Shown piece after piece: positions 17,525 to 26,781 of a stretch of 64,000 nucleotides of DNA (position 1 is the stretch's first letter; every line of letters begins with the position of its first letter). Source of the DNA: DASSSY01 sp035708205 (lineage in GTDB: Bacteria > Bacteroidota > Bacteroidia > Chitinophagales > Chitinophagaceae); the NCBI GenBank assembly GCA_035708205.1, contig DASSSY010000001.1, positions 94,347 through 158,346 on the forward strand, written 5' to 3'. Under the pieces are notes generated by a model. It was not told the DNA's origin and did not search any database. It was given only the letters and a program-made list of their open reading frames with translations. Made by a program: the position numbers and the translations under genes.

Positions 17525-18508
17525 TTATCTTTTCCGAAGCCGGAGAATGTTAAAAACGGCGGAATAAGGACTTTGCTCTTGCCGGACAACCGCGTGTTCA
17601 GACCGTGAAATAAGCTGCCGCATTTCCGGATCCTGAAAAATCTCATTCATGATGCCTTCCCGCAGCAGCTTCCGGAAAGTGTAGCGGTTTTGTTCCGCGC
17701 GTCGTTGCTCAAAATAGCCGCTGCGTTTTTGCTGCTGCACAAATTGCCAGATCAGGGCGACTACCTCATCAATGCCCAGGCCCGATAGCGCTGAGGCGAT
17801 AAGCGTTTTGGGCGACCAGCCGGATGGTTTCGGCGGCAGGAAATGTAATGCCCGCGCGTATTCCGTTCTGGCCAGCTTCGCTTTTCCCAGGTTGTCGCCA
17901 TCCGCCTTGTGAATCAACACGGCATCCGCCATTTCCATAATGCCGCGCTTAATCCCCTGGAGCTCGTCGCCGGCACCCGTAAGCATCAATAATAAAAAGA
18001 AGTCCGTAAGCTGGCTGACTTCGGTCTCACTTTGCCCCACACCAACCGTTTCCACTAAAATATATTCGTAACCGGCCGCTTCGCAAAGGATAATGGCTTC
18101 TTTTGTCTTGTAGGTCAGCCCGCCCAAATGCCCCCAGGTTGCTGACGGGCGAATAAAGGAACCGGGATGAACGGACAGGCGTTCCATCCGGGTCTTATCG
18201 CCCAGAATGCTGCCCTTACCAACACTGCTGGAGGGGTCAATAGCCAAAACAGCCACTTTTGCCCCCTTTTCAATAAGTTTCATGCCAAAGGCATCGATAA
18301 AAGTACTTTTGCCCACACCGGGAACCCCGGTTATGCCGATACGAACGGAATTCCCGGAATACGGCAGGACGCGGTCAATCAAGGCCATCGCCATCTGCTG
18401 ATCTTCCGGCCGGCCCGATTCGGTAAGCGTGATCGCCCGGCTAAGCTGGGCAATATTGCCGGCCCGAAGTCCCCGAAACAATTCCTGTATGTCCGTTTTC
18501 CGGCTCAA
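17525..18508 (-). CDS. meaB: Methylmalonyl-CoA mutase-associated GTPase
   Basis: 327 residues of the MeaB/ArgK G3E GTPase group, which guards and loads adenosylcobalamin into methylmalonyl-CoA mutase. Motifs: Walker A GVPGVGKST (61-69), LAIDPSSSVGKGSILGDKTR, the base-interacting ETVGVGQSE and the GTP-specific HKADGDN (NKxD variant). The mutase itself is not in the window. The gene is 10 bases downstream of the pepE-like gene on the same strand, so the two are very probably one operon. Confidence 0.95.
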   Translation of the reverse strand: MSRKTDIQELFRGLRAGNIAQLSRAITLTESGRPEDQQMAMALIDRVLPYSGNSVRIGITGVPGVGKSTFIDAFGMKLIEKGAKVAVLAIDPSSSVGKGSILGDKTRMERLSVHPGSFIRPSATWGHLGGLTYKTKEAIILCEAAGYEYILVETVGVGQSETEVSQLTDFFLLLMLTGAGDELQGIKRGIMEMADAVLIHKADGDNLGKAKLARTEYARALHFLPPKPSGWSPKTLIASALSGLGIDEVVALIWQFVQQQKRSGYFEQRRAEQNRYTFRKLLREGIMNEIFQDPEMRQLISRSEHAVVRQEQSPYSAVFNILRLRKR

Positions 18509-18518
18509 AATTTTGAAT

Positions 18519-19220
18519 TTAAAAGGCTAAGACACTACCGGGCGCTAACTCATAAGGTGTTTTGCCCGCTTCAAATATACGCGATGAAAAGGCGCCTTCC
18601 GTGGTGATGCTATCGTCAATAACGCGAATCCAGCTGCCTTCCCGAAGCCCCACAACGGGCGTATTTTGCTGGCTCAAAAATTCCAGGATGCGGGTTTCGC
18701 GGGTTTCGCCGTTATGTTTTGAGTCGGGGTCCGGGTCTAAATAATGCGGATTAATATTGAAGGGCACTAAACCCATGGTTTGAAAAGATGGCGGATAAAC
18801 AATGGGCATGTCATTAGTGGTTTGCAGGGACAAGCCGCCGATATTGCTGCCCGCGCTCGTGCCCAGGTAAGGCTTTCCTTTTTCCACTTCAGCCTTCAGG
18901 ATATTCATTAATTTTTTTTCCCAAAGCGTTTTGACCAATAAAAAAGTATTGCCCCCGCCGACAAAGAAGGCCTGCCCGCCTTGTAAAGCCGCTACAGGAT
19001 CGCCCGAAGCTTCGAGCCCGGTAATCTTTTTGTTGATGCTGCTGAAAAACGCGGCGGCTTTCGCGGTGTAATCTTCATGGCTGATGCCGCCCGGCCGGGC
19101 ATAAGGAATGAAAATAATCTCGTCCCTACCCTCGAAAAGGTTGACTAATTCGGATCTGATATAAGCCAGGTATTCCTGGCCGAAAAGGCTTGAAGTGCTG
19201 GCTAAAATAATATTTTTCAT
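18519..19220 (-). CDS. pepE: Dipeptidase E, Ser peptidase S51
   Basis: 233 residues from the ATG at 19220, which gives the standard N-terminus MKNIILASTSSLFG; the frame runs further upstream but without family similarity. Peptidase E cleaves Asp-Xaa dipeptides in the cytoplasm. The nucleophile is Ser122 in GTSAGSN, preceded by the FFVGGGNTF loop; the catalytic His is likely the one in NINPHYLD. Adjacent meaB is separated by 10 bases. A -7 promoter element lies 54 bases upstream of this start, so the operon order is pepE then meaB. Confidence 0.93.
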   Translation of the reverse strand: MKNIILASTSSLFGQEYLAYIRSELVNLFEGRDEIIFIPYARPGGISHEDYTAKAAAFFSSINKKITGLEASGDPVAALQGGQAFFVGGGNTFLLVKTLWEKKLMNILKAEVEKGKPYLGTSAGSNIGGLSLQTTNDMPIVYPPSFQTMGLVPFNINPHYLDPDPDSKHNGETRETRILEFLSQQNTPVVGLREGSWIRVIDDSITTEGAFSSRIFEAGKTPYELAPGSVLAF

Positions 19221-19273
19221 ATAATGTCTTATGAGATAATCTTTTGCGTGTTTTAGAACCATCGCTCCCGAAG

Positions 19274-19281
19274 CAAATGTA
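19274..19281 (-). promoter_or_regulatory. Bacteroidota -7 element of the pepE-meaB operon
   Basis: TACATTTG on the minus strand, exact TAnnTTTG, 53 bases upstream of the pepE ATG. Its position inside the longer upstream frame argues against the far-upstream start codon for pepE. Confidence 0.5.
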
Positions 19282-19390
19282 GGCAATGTTTCCGCATTTT
19301 GCGGCGCTTCGGAACGAATTGCAGACAATATTAATTGTTACAGGTCGGCCTGGCAGGAATCTCTTTCGCTAAGATTTCAGTAATTTCGCT

Positions 19391-19397
19391 GAAAGGA
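19391..19397 (+). promoter_or_regulatory. Strong Shine-Dalgarno site of the MgtC-like gene
   Basis: AAAGGAG lies eight bases before the ATG at 19406. Strong anti-16S pairing is uncommon in Bacteroidota, so it decides this start with confidence. Confidence 0.6.
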
Positions 19398-19405
19398 GTC
19401 TTGTT

Positions 19406-20077
19406 ATGATCAGTTGGCAAACAATGTTATTGAGGTTGGGCATGGCGGCTGTCTTGGGCGCCATTATCGGATTGGAACGGGAACGTAAGGACTGGTCGGC
19501 CGGAATGCGGACGCATATGATGGTCTGCGTAGGGTCAGCTTTAACGATCATCGTATCCAGCTTTGGCTTCCGGGATATTTTGGGGACGCCGAACGTCACG
19601 TTGGACCCTTCCCGGATCGCGGCGCAGGTCATTAGCGGGATTGGCTTTTTAGGTGCCGGCACCATCATCTTTTTACGCCCGGGTTTTATTCGGGGACTGA
19701 CCACGGCATCTGGGCTTTGGACAGTCGCCGCCATTGGTTTGGCCGTAGGGTCAGGCATGTATTTCGCGGCCGTGATCACAACGGTTATCGCCATATTTAT
19801 CTTACTGCTCCTGCAACCATTTGAAAAGCGCTTCTCCCGTTATTTTAAACAGAAATATGTCAAGATCACGATTGTGCCGGATGCCGACCCGGCGATGTTT
19901 GTCGGCCAACTGATGGGGCAGCGCCAGCTTCCCGTAGACACTTTTTCCTTTACAAAAAGCGAAGAAGGCTATATCATTGAGATCAAGTTTGACAATTTTA
20001 ATTTAGACAAGCTGATGCCGGTGTTGCTCGAACTGCAAAAAGAAGCCGGTGTTAAGGAAGTGTATTGGAGCCGGTAG
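19406..20077 (+). CDS. MgtC/SapB family membrane protein
   Basis: 223 residues. The first 140 form the MgtC membrane domain with five predicted helices and the family motifs GAIIGLERER, AGMRTHMMVCVGSAL, RIAAQVISGIGFLGAGTI and GLTTASGLWTVAAIGLA. A cytosolic C-terminal domain of about 75 residues resembles the ACT-like fold of longer MgtC homologues (VKITIVPDAD, YIIEIKFDNF). MgtC proteins in pathogens inhibit the F-type ATP synthase or act under Mg starvation; here the role is unknown. Monocistronic, with a strong ribosome-binding site. Confidence 0.9.
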   Translation: MISWQTMLLRLGMAAVLGAIIGLERERKDWSAGMRTHMMVCVGSALTIIVSSFGFRDILGTPNVTLDPSRIAAQVISGIGFLGAGTIIFLRPGFIRGLTTASGLWTVAAIGLAVGSGMYFAAVITTVIAIFILLLLQPFEKRFSRYFKQKYVKITIVPDADPAMFVGQLMGQRQLPVDTFSFTKSEEGYIIEIKFDNFNLDKLMPVLLELQKEAGVKEVYWSR

Positions 20078-20096
20078 GGTTTAATTAAAATTGAGA

Positions 20097-20463
20097 TCAG
20101 GAATTAAAATTATTATCTGCCGTTTCTTTTACCATATCAATATTTGCAAGTATCCGGCAGATTTCTCATCACCGGTTTATAAGCTTTCGAATTGTTCTTT
20201 GCTTAGATAGTTTGTTCCGGAAAGCAATTGTATCCAATAAATGATTTTGTATGCAATATTATGCCTGGATTTAAATCCGCTTTTGACCGCCGCCAATACT
20301 TTCTGCTACATTCGCGCCAATTGATGTTCCGCTTCTTAAATAATTGTCTTGATCATATAAACTCTTGTTTCTCTTTTGTAAGAAACTTATACGGGTTCAC
20401 TATTCGTATAGCCCATACAAAGCTTTTTCCTGAATTAGATTACCTTACCTCATTTCATGCCAT
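20097..20463 (-). pseudogene. Four-helix-bundle (S23/TIGR02436-type) pseudogene
   Basis: Reading the minus strand in shifting frames reconstructs a four-helix-bundle protein of the 23S-rRNA-intervening-sequence type: SFVWAIRIVNPYKFLTKEK, SRQLF, RSGTSIGANVAESIGGG, HNIAYK, IYWIQLLSGTNYLSKEQF and ICRILANIDMVKETADNN. These blocks sit in order but are broken by an in-frame TGA between EFI and SRQLF and by at least four one-base frame changes; a few residues are also missing between NIAYK and IYWIQ. The gene is therefore dead. Intact homologues are about 120 residues and occur as stand-alone genes or inside 23S rRNA insertions. The 411-base gap between the MgtC-like and MBL genes is almost entirely this relic. 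Confidence 0.85.
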
Positions 20464-20488
20464 ATTCTAATTCTTTTCTTAATTCACT

Positions 20489-21895
20489 TTAGTTCCCTAG
20501 TCCGATCACTTCATGCTGCCTCGGTATGGCAATATCTAAAAAACCTTTTTTCAGTAATTTTTCGGCAAAGGCCTGCTGCACGTCATATTCGCCATGGACC
20601 AAAAAAAGCTTTCTGACGGTTTTCGGGTCCTGGCAGGCCAGCCATTGGCTCATGTCGTTATAATCGCCATGGGCGCTCAAGCTCTCGATGACGGCCACAT
20701 CGGCCTTCACTTCAAACGGCTGACCGAAAATGCTGACGTTTTTCAGGCCCGCACGCAAACGGCCGCCCAAGGATTGCGGCTCGCAATAGCCGACAATCAT
20801 GATGGTGTTACCGGGGTTTTCAATATTATTGGCAATATGGTGCTTGACCCGGCCCGCTTCAGCCATGCCGGAAGCCGAAATAATGACGCAGGGTTCATTC
20901 TTAAAATTTAAGGCTTTTGATGCCTCCACATTTTCAATCATGGTCAGGCCCGGAAATTCAAAGGGATCATCGTCTTTCTGCAGGATTTCCTGGACATTTT
21001 TATTGAATAACTGCGGAAACCGTTTGGTCATTTCCGTAGTTTCGACCGATAGCGGGCTGTCGACGTAATAATTTAACCTGGGCAACCGGCGCTCCAGGCT
21101 CAGCTGGTTCAGGGCATAGAGCAATTCCTGTGTCCTGCCTACACTAAAAGCAGGAATGATCAGCTTACCTTTCTTATCAATACAGGTAGTTTGAATATTT
21201 TTTAATAAAAGTTCCGCGGTTTGTGCCGCCAGGGGATGAATTTTGTTTCCGTAAGTGGATTCCATGATAATATAATCGGCTTGCGGAAAGACCTCCGGGG
21301 AACGCAAAAAAGCATCACCATAACGGCCGATATCACCGCTAAAGGTCAGGGCGACAGTCTCGTTATTTTCTTTAATAGAAAGGTGAACGCAGGCGCTGCC
21401 GATAATATGCCCCGCGTCCGTATAACGGAGCATGATCCCGTCATCGACCTCAAACCATTCGTCATATTTGACCTTCCGGAACATCGGGATAACCAAAGCC
21501 ACATCCTCAACGGTATAGAGCGGCTTCTCAACGGGTTTTCCCTGGCCGGCCTTTACCTTATTGGCAAACTGGGCATCAGATTCCTGAATGTGAGCGCTGT
21601 CACGCAATAAAATATGCGCCAGGGAAGCTGTGGCATGCGTGCAAAATATCCTGCCCCGGTATCCTTCTTTGACCAATTTTGGCAAAAGGCCTATATGATC
21701 GATATGGGCGTGCGAAATGATGACATAATCTATGTCCCCCGGGTCAAACCCAAATTCACTATTCAGGCGGAAGGTCTCTTTACCCATGCCCTGAAACATG
21801 CCGCAGTCCAGAAGGATATTTTTGCCGTTGCTTAAATGAATGATATGTTTAGAGCCCGTTACGGTGCGTGCGGCACCATGGAAGGATATTTTCAT
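20489..21895 (-). CDS. MBL-fold RNA-metabolising hydrolase with beta-CASP domain
   Basis: 468 residues. The metallo-beta-lactamase zinc motif HAHIDHIG is at residues 62-69, followed by DAGHIIGSA (metal His) and FSGDIGR (Asp). The beta-CASP insert and its motifs follow, with IMESTYGNK and IIPAFSVGRTQELLYALN, then ISASGMAEAGR and the final HGEYDVQ. This is the YSH1/CPSF73-like bacterial group, metal-dependent RNA endo- or 5'-exonucleases, cytoplasmic. Substrate unknown; it is distinct from RNase J, which is longer. Monocistronic; the neighbouring gap holds a pseudogene. Confidence 0.9.
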   Translation of the reverse strand: MKISFHGAARTVTGSKHIIHLSNGKNILLDCGMFQGMGKETFRLNSEFGFDPGDIDYVIISHAHIDHIGLLPKLVKEGYRGRIFCTHATASLAHILLRDSAHIQESDAQFANKVKAGQGKPVEKPLYTVEDVALVIPMFRKVKYDEWFEVDDGIMLRYTDAGHIIGSACVHLSIKENNETVALTFSGDIGRYGDAFLRSPEVFPQADYIIMESTYGNKIHPLAAQTAELLLKNIQTTCIDKKGKLIIPAFSVGRTQELLYALNQLSLERRLPRLNYYVDSPLSVETTEMTKRFPQLFNKNVQEILQKDDDPFEFPGLTMIENVEASKALNFKNEPCVIISASGMAEAGRVKHHIANNIENPGNTIMIVGYCEPQSLGGRLRAGLKNVSIFGQPFEVKADVAVIESLSAHGDYNDMSQWLACQDPKTVRKLFLVHGEYDVQQAFAEKLLKKGFLDIAIPRQHEVIGLGN

Positions 21896-22019
21896 AAGAT
21901 ATTTCTTGTGTGGCGGTTGTCCCTGAAAATATTTTCAGGATGCTGAGCAAATATAACGGAATAAAGATGGATTTTTAGCGAATGGTTAAAGCGGATTTTA
22001 AATCAAGTTGAACTTATCT

Positions 22020-22027
22020 TAAATTTG
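22020..22027 (+). promoter_or_regulatory. Bacteroidota -7 element upstream of the LtaS-like gene
   Basis: TAAATTTG, exact TAnnTTTG, about 70 bases before the ATG at 22097. It would drive the sulfatase-fold gene and the VanZ gene behind it. Confidence 0.45.
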
Positions 22028-22096
22028 CCGCTTTATACTGTTTTACAGTAAGTTTATATGTGCTTGCCCAGTTTAAATTTTGCCCATTAACTGCTT

Positions 22097-24079
22097 ATGA
22101 ACCGCGCGTCGCTGCCTTTTCGAAGATTGATCGCCCATTTATTATGGTTATTGCTGTTCTATTTTTGTTTCAGAATAGTGTTTTACAGCCTCAACATGCC
22201 GGCTTTCCCCGATATGAGCACGGCCCAGCTATTGCTCCTGTTGCTTAAAGGGCTGAGATTTGACCTTTCGGCCATCTTTATGACCAATCTGTTGTTTATT
22301 TTCCTGATCCTTCTGCCTTGGCATTGGTCGGACCATCGGTGGTATCGCAGGCTTTTAGCCATCGTGTTTTATGTAGGCAACGGGCTGGCTTTCTTGTTCG
22401 AGGTGGCCGACTGGATATACTTTCCATATAATCACAAACGCTCAACGGCAGAAGTCCTCGATATCGTAACGACCAAAGGTGATTTCCTGAATTTATTGCC
22501 CGGGTTTTTAAGGGATTATTGGTACATCTTTATTACGGCTGCCGTCTTGTTGTGGCTGATGGTTTATACGTACCGGCTGACCGAACGTTATTTTCTGAGA
22601 AAAGAGACTTTGCAAAATGTATTTTCGGGAAAAAGGAAATGGGGCTGGCGCCAGGTCTTGACCGGATCTGCCTTGTTAGTAATAGGTGCCGGCATGTCGG
22701 TGCTCGGCATCAGGGGCGGTACCCAATACGTTCCCATTGGGATTCGCAGTGCGGTCACCATGACCCGGAGCGAATGGACACCGCTCATTTTAAATACCCC
22801 CTTCAGCATCATTAAATCAGTGGCGAAGCATCATCTGGATATGGTGGATTATATGCCGGAAAGTAAAGCGGTTGCCGCCATCCGGCCCATCAAATATTAT
22901 GGTGAAGGGAACGCCGCCTTTAAGCCCGACAATGTTGTTTTTATTATCCTCGAAAGCTTTTCAAAGGAATTTACCGGCCTGGCCGGCAACACCAGAAGCT
23001 ATACGCCGTTCTTGGACAGCTTAATGCGGCACAGCATGACGTTTACCAATGCCTATGCCAATGCCCTGCATTCCGCTGAAGGTATCCCCGCTTTGCTGGG
23101 CGGTATTCCCACATTAATGGACGAGTATTATACCCTGTCGCGCTACAATAATAACAGGATAGACGCCGTGCCTTACCTCCTGAAACAAATGGGCTACAGT
23201 ACGGCGTTTTATCATGGCGGCACCAATGGCACTATGGGCTTCGACAACTTTGCCTGCGCGGCAGGCTTTGATCATTATTATGGCCGGAGCGAATACCATA
23301 ACGACAAAGACTATGACGGCGACTGGGGGATCTGGGATGAGCCGTTTTTACAGTATTTTGCCCGGGGCCTGGACACCATGAAGCAGCCTTTTATGGCGTC
23401 GGTATTTACCCTTACCTCACATCCGCCTTATCCCATGCCGGATAAATACAAAGGAAAATTTCCCGGCGGTCGGCTAGCTATTTATCCTTGTGTGGGCTAT
23501 ACCGATAATGCCGTCCGGAAATTTTTCAATACGGTAAAAGACAAACCCTGGTTCAAACATACCTTGTTTATTATTTCGCCGGACCACTGCTCACCGGTGG
23601 CCTCAAATGATTATTACGCCACGGGTACCGGGCGCTACCAGATCCCGATTATCTTTTATGCGCCGGGAGACAGCACCCTGGTAGGTTATAACCATACTTT
23701 AATTCAACAAATTGACGTATTGCCTTCGATCATGGATTACCTGCATTATCCCGATTCGTTTTTCAGCTTCGGCAATAGTGTTTTCCGGAAATCTGCGCCA
23801 AGATTTGTCATTAACCGTCTGAACAAGGTGTACAACTGGATCAATGACGGTTACCAATCCCTGATCCTGGACGATTCGGTACTGAACGCCTATGCCTTCC
23901 CGGGAGACAGCTTACGGGAACATAACCTGGCCGGGGAAAATAAACATTTTCATTTAGACCCTGCTTCCGATACCTTGTTCCGGGCCTTTGTGCAGATCTA
24001 TAATAAAGCCCTGATCAAAAACGGGATGTCCGTAAAAAATTTCGACAAGGACCGTTCACAGCGGTATCCGGCTAAATAA
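22097..24079 (+). CDS. LtaS-like phosphoglycerol transferase / sulfatase-fold membrane enzyme
   Basis: 660 residues: five N-terminal membrane helices (to about 225), then an extracytoplasmic alkaline-phosphatase-fold domain. Active-site elements: metal Glu in VFIILESFSKE, nucleophile region NALHSAEGIPALLGG (Ser in place of the LtaS Thr), the GGTNGTMGFDNF block and the metal pair in IISPDHCSP. Gram-positive LtaS builds lipoteichoic acid; in Bacteroidota this family probably adds or removes phosphoglycerol or phosphoethanolamine on an outer envelope glycan or lipid. The Ser nucleophile is the usual form in this subgroup. VanZ follows 14 bases later, so they form an operon. Confidence 0.9.
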   Translation: MNRASLPFRRLIAHLLWLLLFYFCFRIVFYSLNMPAFPDMSTAQLLLLLLKGLRFDLSAIFMTNLLFIFLILLPWHWSDHRWYRRLLAIVFYVGNGLAFLFEVADWIYFPYNHKRSTAEVLDIVTTKGDFLNLLPGFLRDYWYIFITAAVLLWLMVYTYRLTERYFLRKETLQNVFSGKRKWGWRQVLTGSALLVIGAGMSVLGIRGGTQYVPIGIRSAVTMTRSEWTPLILNTPFSIIKSVAKHHLDMVDYMPESKAVAAIRPIKYYGEGNAAFKPDNVVFIILESFSKEFTGLAGNTRSYTPFLDSLMRHSMTFTNAYANALHSAEGIPALLGGIPTLMDEYYTLSRYNNNRIDAVPYLLKQMGYSTAFYHGGTNGTMGFDNFACAAGFDHYYGRSEYHNDKDYDGDWGIWDEPFLQYFARGLDTMKQPFMASVFTLTSHPPYPMPDKYKGKFPGGRLAIYPCVGYTDNAVRKFFNTVKDKPWFKHTLFIISPDHCSPVASNDYYATGTGRYQIPIIFYAPGDSTLVGYNHTLIQQIDVLPSIMDYLHYPDSFFSFGNSVFRKSAPRFVINRLNKVYNWINDGYQSLILDDSVLNAYAFPGDSLREHNLAGENKHFHLDPASDTLFRAFVQIYNKALIKNGMSVKNFDKDRSQRYPAK

Positions 24080-24093
24080 TCTTTTATTTTTCC

Positions 24094-24489
24094 ATGAAAA
24101 CTTTGTTTTCCTTCCTGACCCTGCATCCGAAACGCGCCCTTGCCTTATCCGTATTATGGACCACACTGATACTGGTAGCATGCTTTCTTCCGGGGAAAGA
24201 TCTGCCCGAAGTGGATGTTGTCGATTTTGACAAGCTGGTGCATGTCGCCTTGTTCAGCGGTTGCGCTTTTCTATGGGCTGTGGCTTTTATCCGGCATTCC
24301 GGTAAAACGTGGCGAAAGCTGTTCTGGGTTTTTATCGCAACGATCGCCTTGGGCATATTAGTGGAGCTGATCCAGGGTTCAGATCTTGTCCGGGGGCGGT
24401 CTGCCGATATTTTTGACGTCTTTGCAGACGCCGTCGGGGCTTGTCTGGGTAGTTTCTCTGCCCGGTATGTCTTACCAAAGCGGCCTTAG
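24094..24489 (+). CDS. VanZ-family membrane protein
   Basis: 131 residues, four hydrophobic helices. VanZ-type motifs: DFDKLVHVALFSG (Asp/Lys/His in helix 2), GILVELIQG, the RGRSADIFDVFADAVGA block and a closing Gly-rich helix. VanZ homologues alter glycopeptide or surface-antibiotic susceptibility in some Gram-positives; otherwise the role is unknown. It follows the LtaS-like gene and ends one base before the sdaA stop codon on the other strand, a tail-to-tail arrangement with no room for a terminator between the coding regions. Confidence 0.85.
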   Translation: MKTLFSFLTLHPKRALALSVLWTTLILVACFLPGKDLPEVDVVDFDKLVHVALFSGCAFLWAVAFIRHSGKTWRKLFWVFIATIALGILVELIQGSDLVRGRSADIFDVFADAVGACLGSFSARYVLPKRP

Positions 24490-24490
24490 T

Positions 24491-25933
24491 TTAGCATTCA
24501 CTTAAGCCCAGGGGAACATTGACCGCCAGGCCGCCGTCTGCCGTTTCCTTATATTTGGTATTCATGTCCAGCGCGGTTTCCCACATGGTTTTAACAACGG
24601 CATCCAAAGAAACGATAGCTTTGTCCGGGTCGCTTTGCAGCGCCAGGTTGGCCGCGGTAATGGCTTTGATGGCCCCCATGGTATTGCGCTCGATGCAGGG
24701 GATTTGCACCAGGCCGTTAATCGGATCGCAGGTAAGGCCTAAATGATGCTCCATGGCGATTTCAGCCGCCATAAGGCACTGACGGATACTACCGCCCAGG
24801 GCTTCGGTCAGGGCACCGGCCGCCATGGCGGAAGAAACGCCGATCTCGGCCTGGCAGCCGCCCATCGCGGCGGAAATGGTAGCGCCCTTTTTAAAGATAC
24901 TGCCGATCTCCGAAGCCGTCAAAAGAAAATTGACGATTTTCTCCTCATCATATTCACTGCAAAAGGTAATATAATATTGCAATACCGCCGGGATAACGCC
25001 GGCAGCGCCATTAGTGGGCGCCGTGACCACCCGGCCGAAAGAAGCGTTCTCCTCATTAACGGCAAGGGCGAAGCAGGTGACCCAGTTGAGGGTATATTTA
25101 AAGCTTTCACCACCGTTTTTGATAGCGGCTCTCCATTCCGGGTAATTATGGTAAGTAAGGTCTTTCAATAAATCCTTGTTGATCTTTGCTGCCCGCCGGT
25201 TGACCTTAAGACCGCCGGGCAGGATGCCGGAACGGTGGCAACCACGGTAGATGCACTGCCACATGGCTTCCCATATCTTTAAAACGCCTTTCCTGGTCTC
25301 TTCCTCACTGCGCCAGGAACTTTCATTCTCCAGAACGATCTCCGGAATACTTAAACCGGTCTTCATGCCCCAGTGCAATAAATCCTTGGCATTGTCAATA
25401 GGAAACGGCAACTCCGTTTCATTTGTCGGCTCGTTGGGTACGCCATCCTGCTCAATAAATCCGCCGCCAATGGAATAGTAGGTCTCCGCCAGTTCCCCGC
25501 CATCTTTAAAAGCCGAGTGAAAAGTGAGCGCGTTGGGATGGTAGGGCAGCGATTCGTGCATGTGAAAAGCGATACACTTATCATATTCGAAAGGAATGGT
25601 TACCTTATTATCTAAGGAAAGCTGGCGGGCCGTCCTGATCTTGTCAATAGTGCCGTTGATGGATTCCACGTCAAAGGTCACCGGGTCAGCGCCGGTAAGG
25701 CCAAGCGCTACGGCGATATCGGTGCCATGCCCGTGCCCGGTCTTGGCCAAAGAGCCGAAAAGCTGTACCTGTACGGTTTCAACAGCCGTCAATCCGCCTT
25801 TATGGTCCTTTAAATGCTGCAAAAAGGACAAGGCCGCCCTCCAGGGGCCTAAGGTGTGCGAACTACTGGGACCGACACCGATCTTCAACATATCAAAAAC
25901 GGAAACAGGATCTTTGGATTGCATGATGGGCAC
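24491..25933 (-). CDS. sdaA: L-serine ammonia-lyase
   Basis: 480 residues (starts at 25933 or 25924 both possible). Iron-sulfur serine deaminase, converting serine to pyruvate and ammonia, cytoplasmic. The alpha and beta parts are fused, as in the E. coli type. Motifs: VGPSSSHTLGPW near the N-terminus, RRAAKIN, APTNGAAGVIPAVLQ, GGCQAEIGVSSAMAAGA and LTCDPINGLVQIPCIERN, which carry the Fe-S cysteines. The minus-strand -7 promoter element (25970-25977) supports an independent transcript. Confidence 0.96.
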   Translation of the reverse strand: MPIMQSKDPVSVFDMLKIGVGPSSSHTLGPWRAALSFLQHLKDHKGGLTAVETVQVQLFGSLAKTGHGHGTDIAVALGLTGADPVTFDVESINGTIDKIRTARQLSLDNKVTIPFEYDKCIAFHMHESLPYHPNALTFHSAFKDGGELAETYYSIGGGFIEQDGVPNEPTNETELPFPIDNAKDLLHWGMKTGLSIPEIVLENESSWRSEEETRKGVLKIWEAMWQCIYRGCHRSGILPGGLKVNRRAAKINKDLLKDLTYHNYPEWRAAIKNGGESFKYTLNWVTCFALAVNEENASFGRVVTAPTNGAAGVIPAVLQYYITFCSEYDEEKIVNFLLTASEIGSIFKKGATISAAMGGCQAEIGVSSAMAAGALTEALGGSIRQCLMAAEIAMEHHLGLTCDPINGLVQIPCIERNTMGAIKAITAANLALQSDPDKAIVSLDAVVKTMWETALDMNTKYKETADGGLAVNVPLGLSEC

Positions 25934-25969
25934 TATTTCTTTAGAAGAAAAGATTTTTTATATTTACTT

Positions 25970-25977
25970 CAAAGTTA
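25970..25977 (-). promoter_or_regulatory. Bacteroidota -7 element of sdaA
   Basis: TAACTTTG on the minus strand, exact TAnnTTTG, 36 bases from the longest sdaA start. A TTTG lies 23 bases upstream of it, a little far for a -33 element, and the palindrome ATTACCGGTAAT sits between them. Confidence 0.5.
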
Positions 25978-26149
25978 CAATAAGAATATTACCGGTAATC
26001 CAAATATTCCCTCAAATTCTCCGAAATGGATCACATAATTTTAAACACAGATGAATGCTAAAATTCAAAGGATGACCTGCTTTGAAATGCTTACAATAAT
26101 TCATTAGAGAAACTGTCTGATCCATAAAAGGAATGGTCCATCTCTTTTA

Positions 26150-26779
26150 CTATTGACGGCTCCAAAAACGCCCGTTCAATCCGTCGACATAGGACAACAG
26201 CTTATCCCTGCCTGACCTTTTGACCGAAGAAGTAATGAAATATTCGGGGATCAACTCCCAAAAGGCGCCCAGGGCTTTGATAAAATCCTTGACGTTTTTG
26301 GCCGTTTCCGATTGCTTATTTTTATCGGTCTTTGTAAACACGATATTGAACGGTATGCCCCACCCGCCCAGCTGATTGATAAAATCCAGGTCTATTTTCT
26401 GCGGTGAAATGCGGCTGTCAATCAGCACAAAAATAACCTGCAAATTGAGCCGCTGCTGTAAATATTCGGCAATCATTTTCTGCCATTGTTCCCGTTGGCT
26501 CTTGGAGCGTTTGGCAAACCCGTAGCCGGGCAGGTCCACCAAATACCAGCCTTTATCACCGGATTTCGGGTCGGGATTAATCAGGAAATGATTGATCAGG
26601 GTAGTTTTCCCGGGACTGGCCGATACTTTAGCCAGGCTGTTCCTGCCGGTCAGCATATTGATCAGGGAGGACTTTCCGACATTGGAACGGCCGATAAAAG
26701 CATATTCCGGACGGTCGGGCTCAGGACACTGACTCAGCCGCGCGCTACTCACCAAAAACTGGGCGGATCTGATCTCCAT
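26150..26779 (-). CDS. engB: Ribosome biogenesis GTP-binding protein
   Basis: 209 residues of the YihA/YsxC/EngB family, which assists late 50S assembly. GTPase motifs in order: G1 GRSNVGKSS (about 30-38), G2 Thr in SPGKTTLINHF, G3 DLPGYGFAKRS, G4 TKTDK and G5 SSVKRSG. The gene ends in WSRQ and is separated by two bases from pdxA on the same strand, so it is the downstream member of an apparent pdxA-engB operon. Confidence 0.95.
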   Translation of the reverse strand: MEIRSAQFLVSSARLSQCPEPDRPEYAFIGRSNVGKSSLINMLTGRNSLAKVSASPGKTTLINHFLINPDPKSGDKGWYLVDLPGYGFAKRSKSQREQWQKMIAEYLQQRLNLQVIFVLIDSRISPQKIDLDFINQLGGWGIPFNIVFTKTDKNKQSETAKNVKDFIKALGAFWELIPEYFITSSVKRSGRDKLLSYVDGLNGRFWSRQ

Positions 26780-26781
26780 AA

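Noticed and set aside
20228..20470. 80-codon plus-strand ORF in the gap after mgtC
   Set aside because: The minus strand carries the S23-type relic through the same bases, which explains the sequence better.
25991..26002. Palindrome ATTACCGGTAAT upstream of sdaA and again at about 50969-50980
   Set aside because: A second copy overlaps the nadD stop codon, so a shared regulator is unlikely; two occurrences of a CCGG-centred palindrome may be chance.
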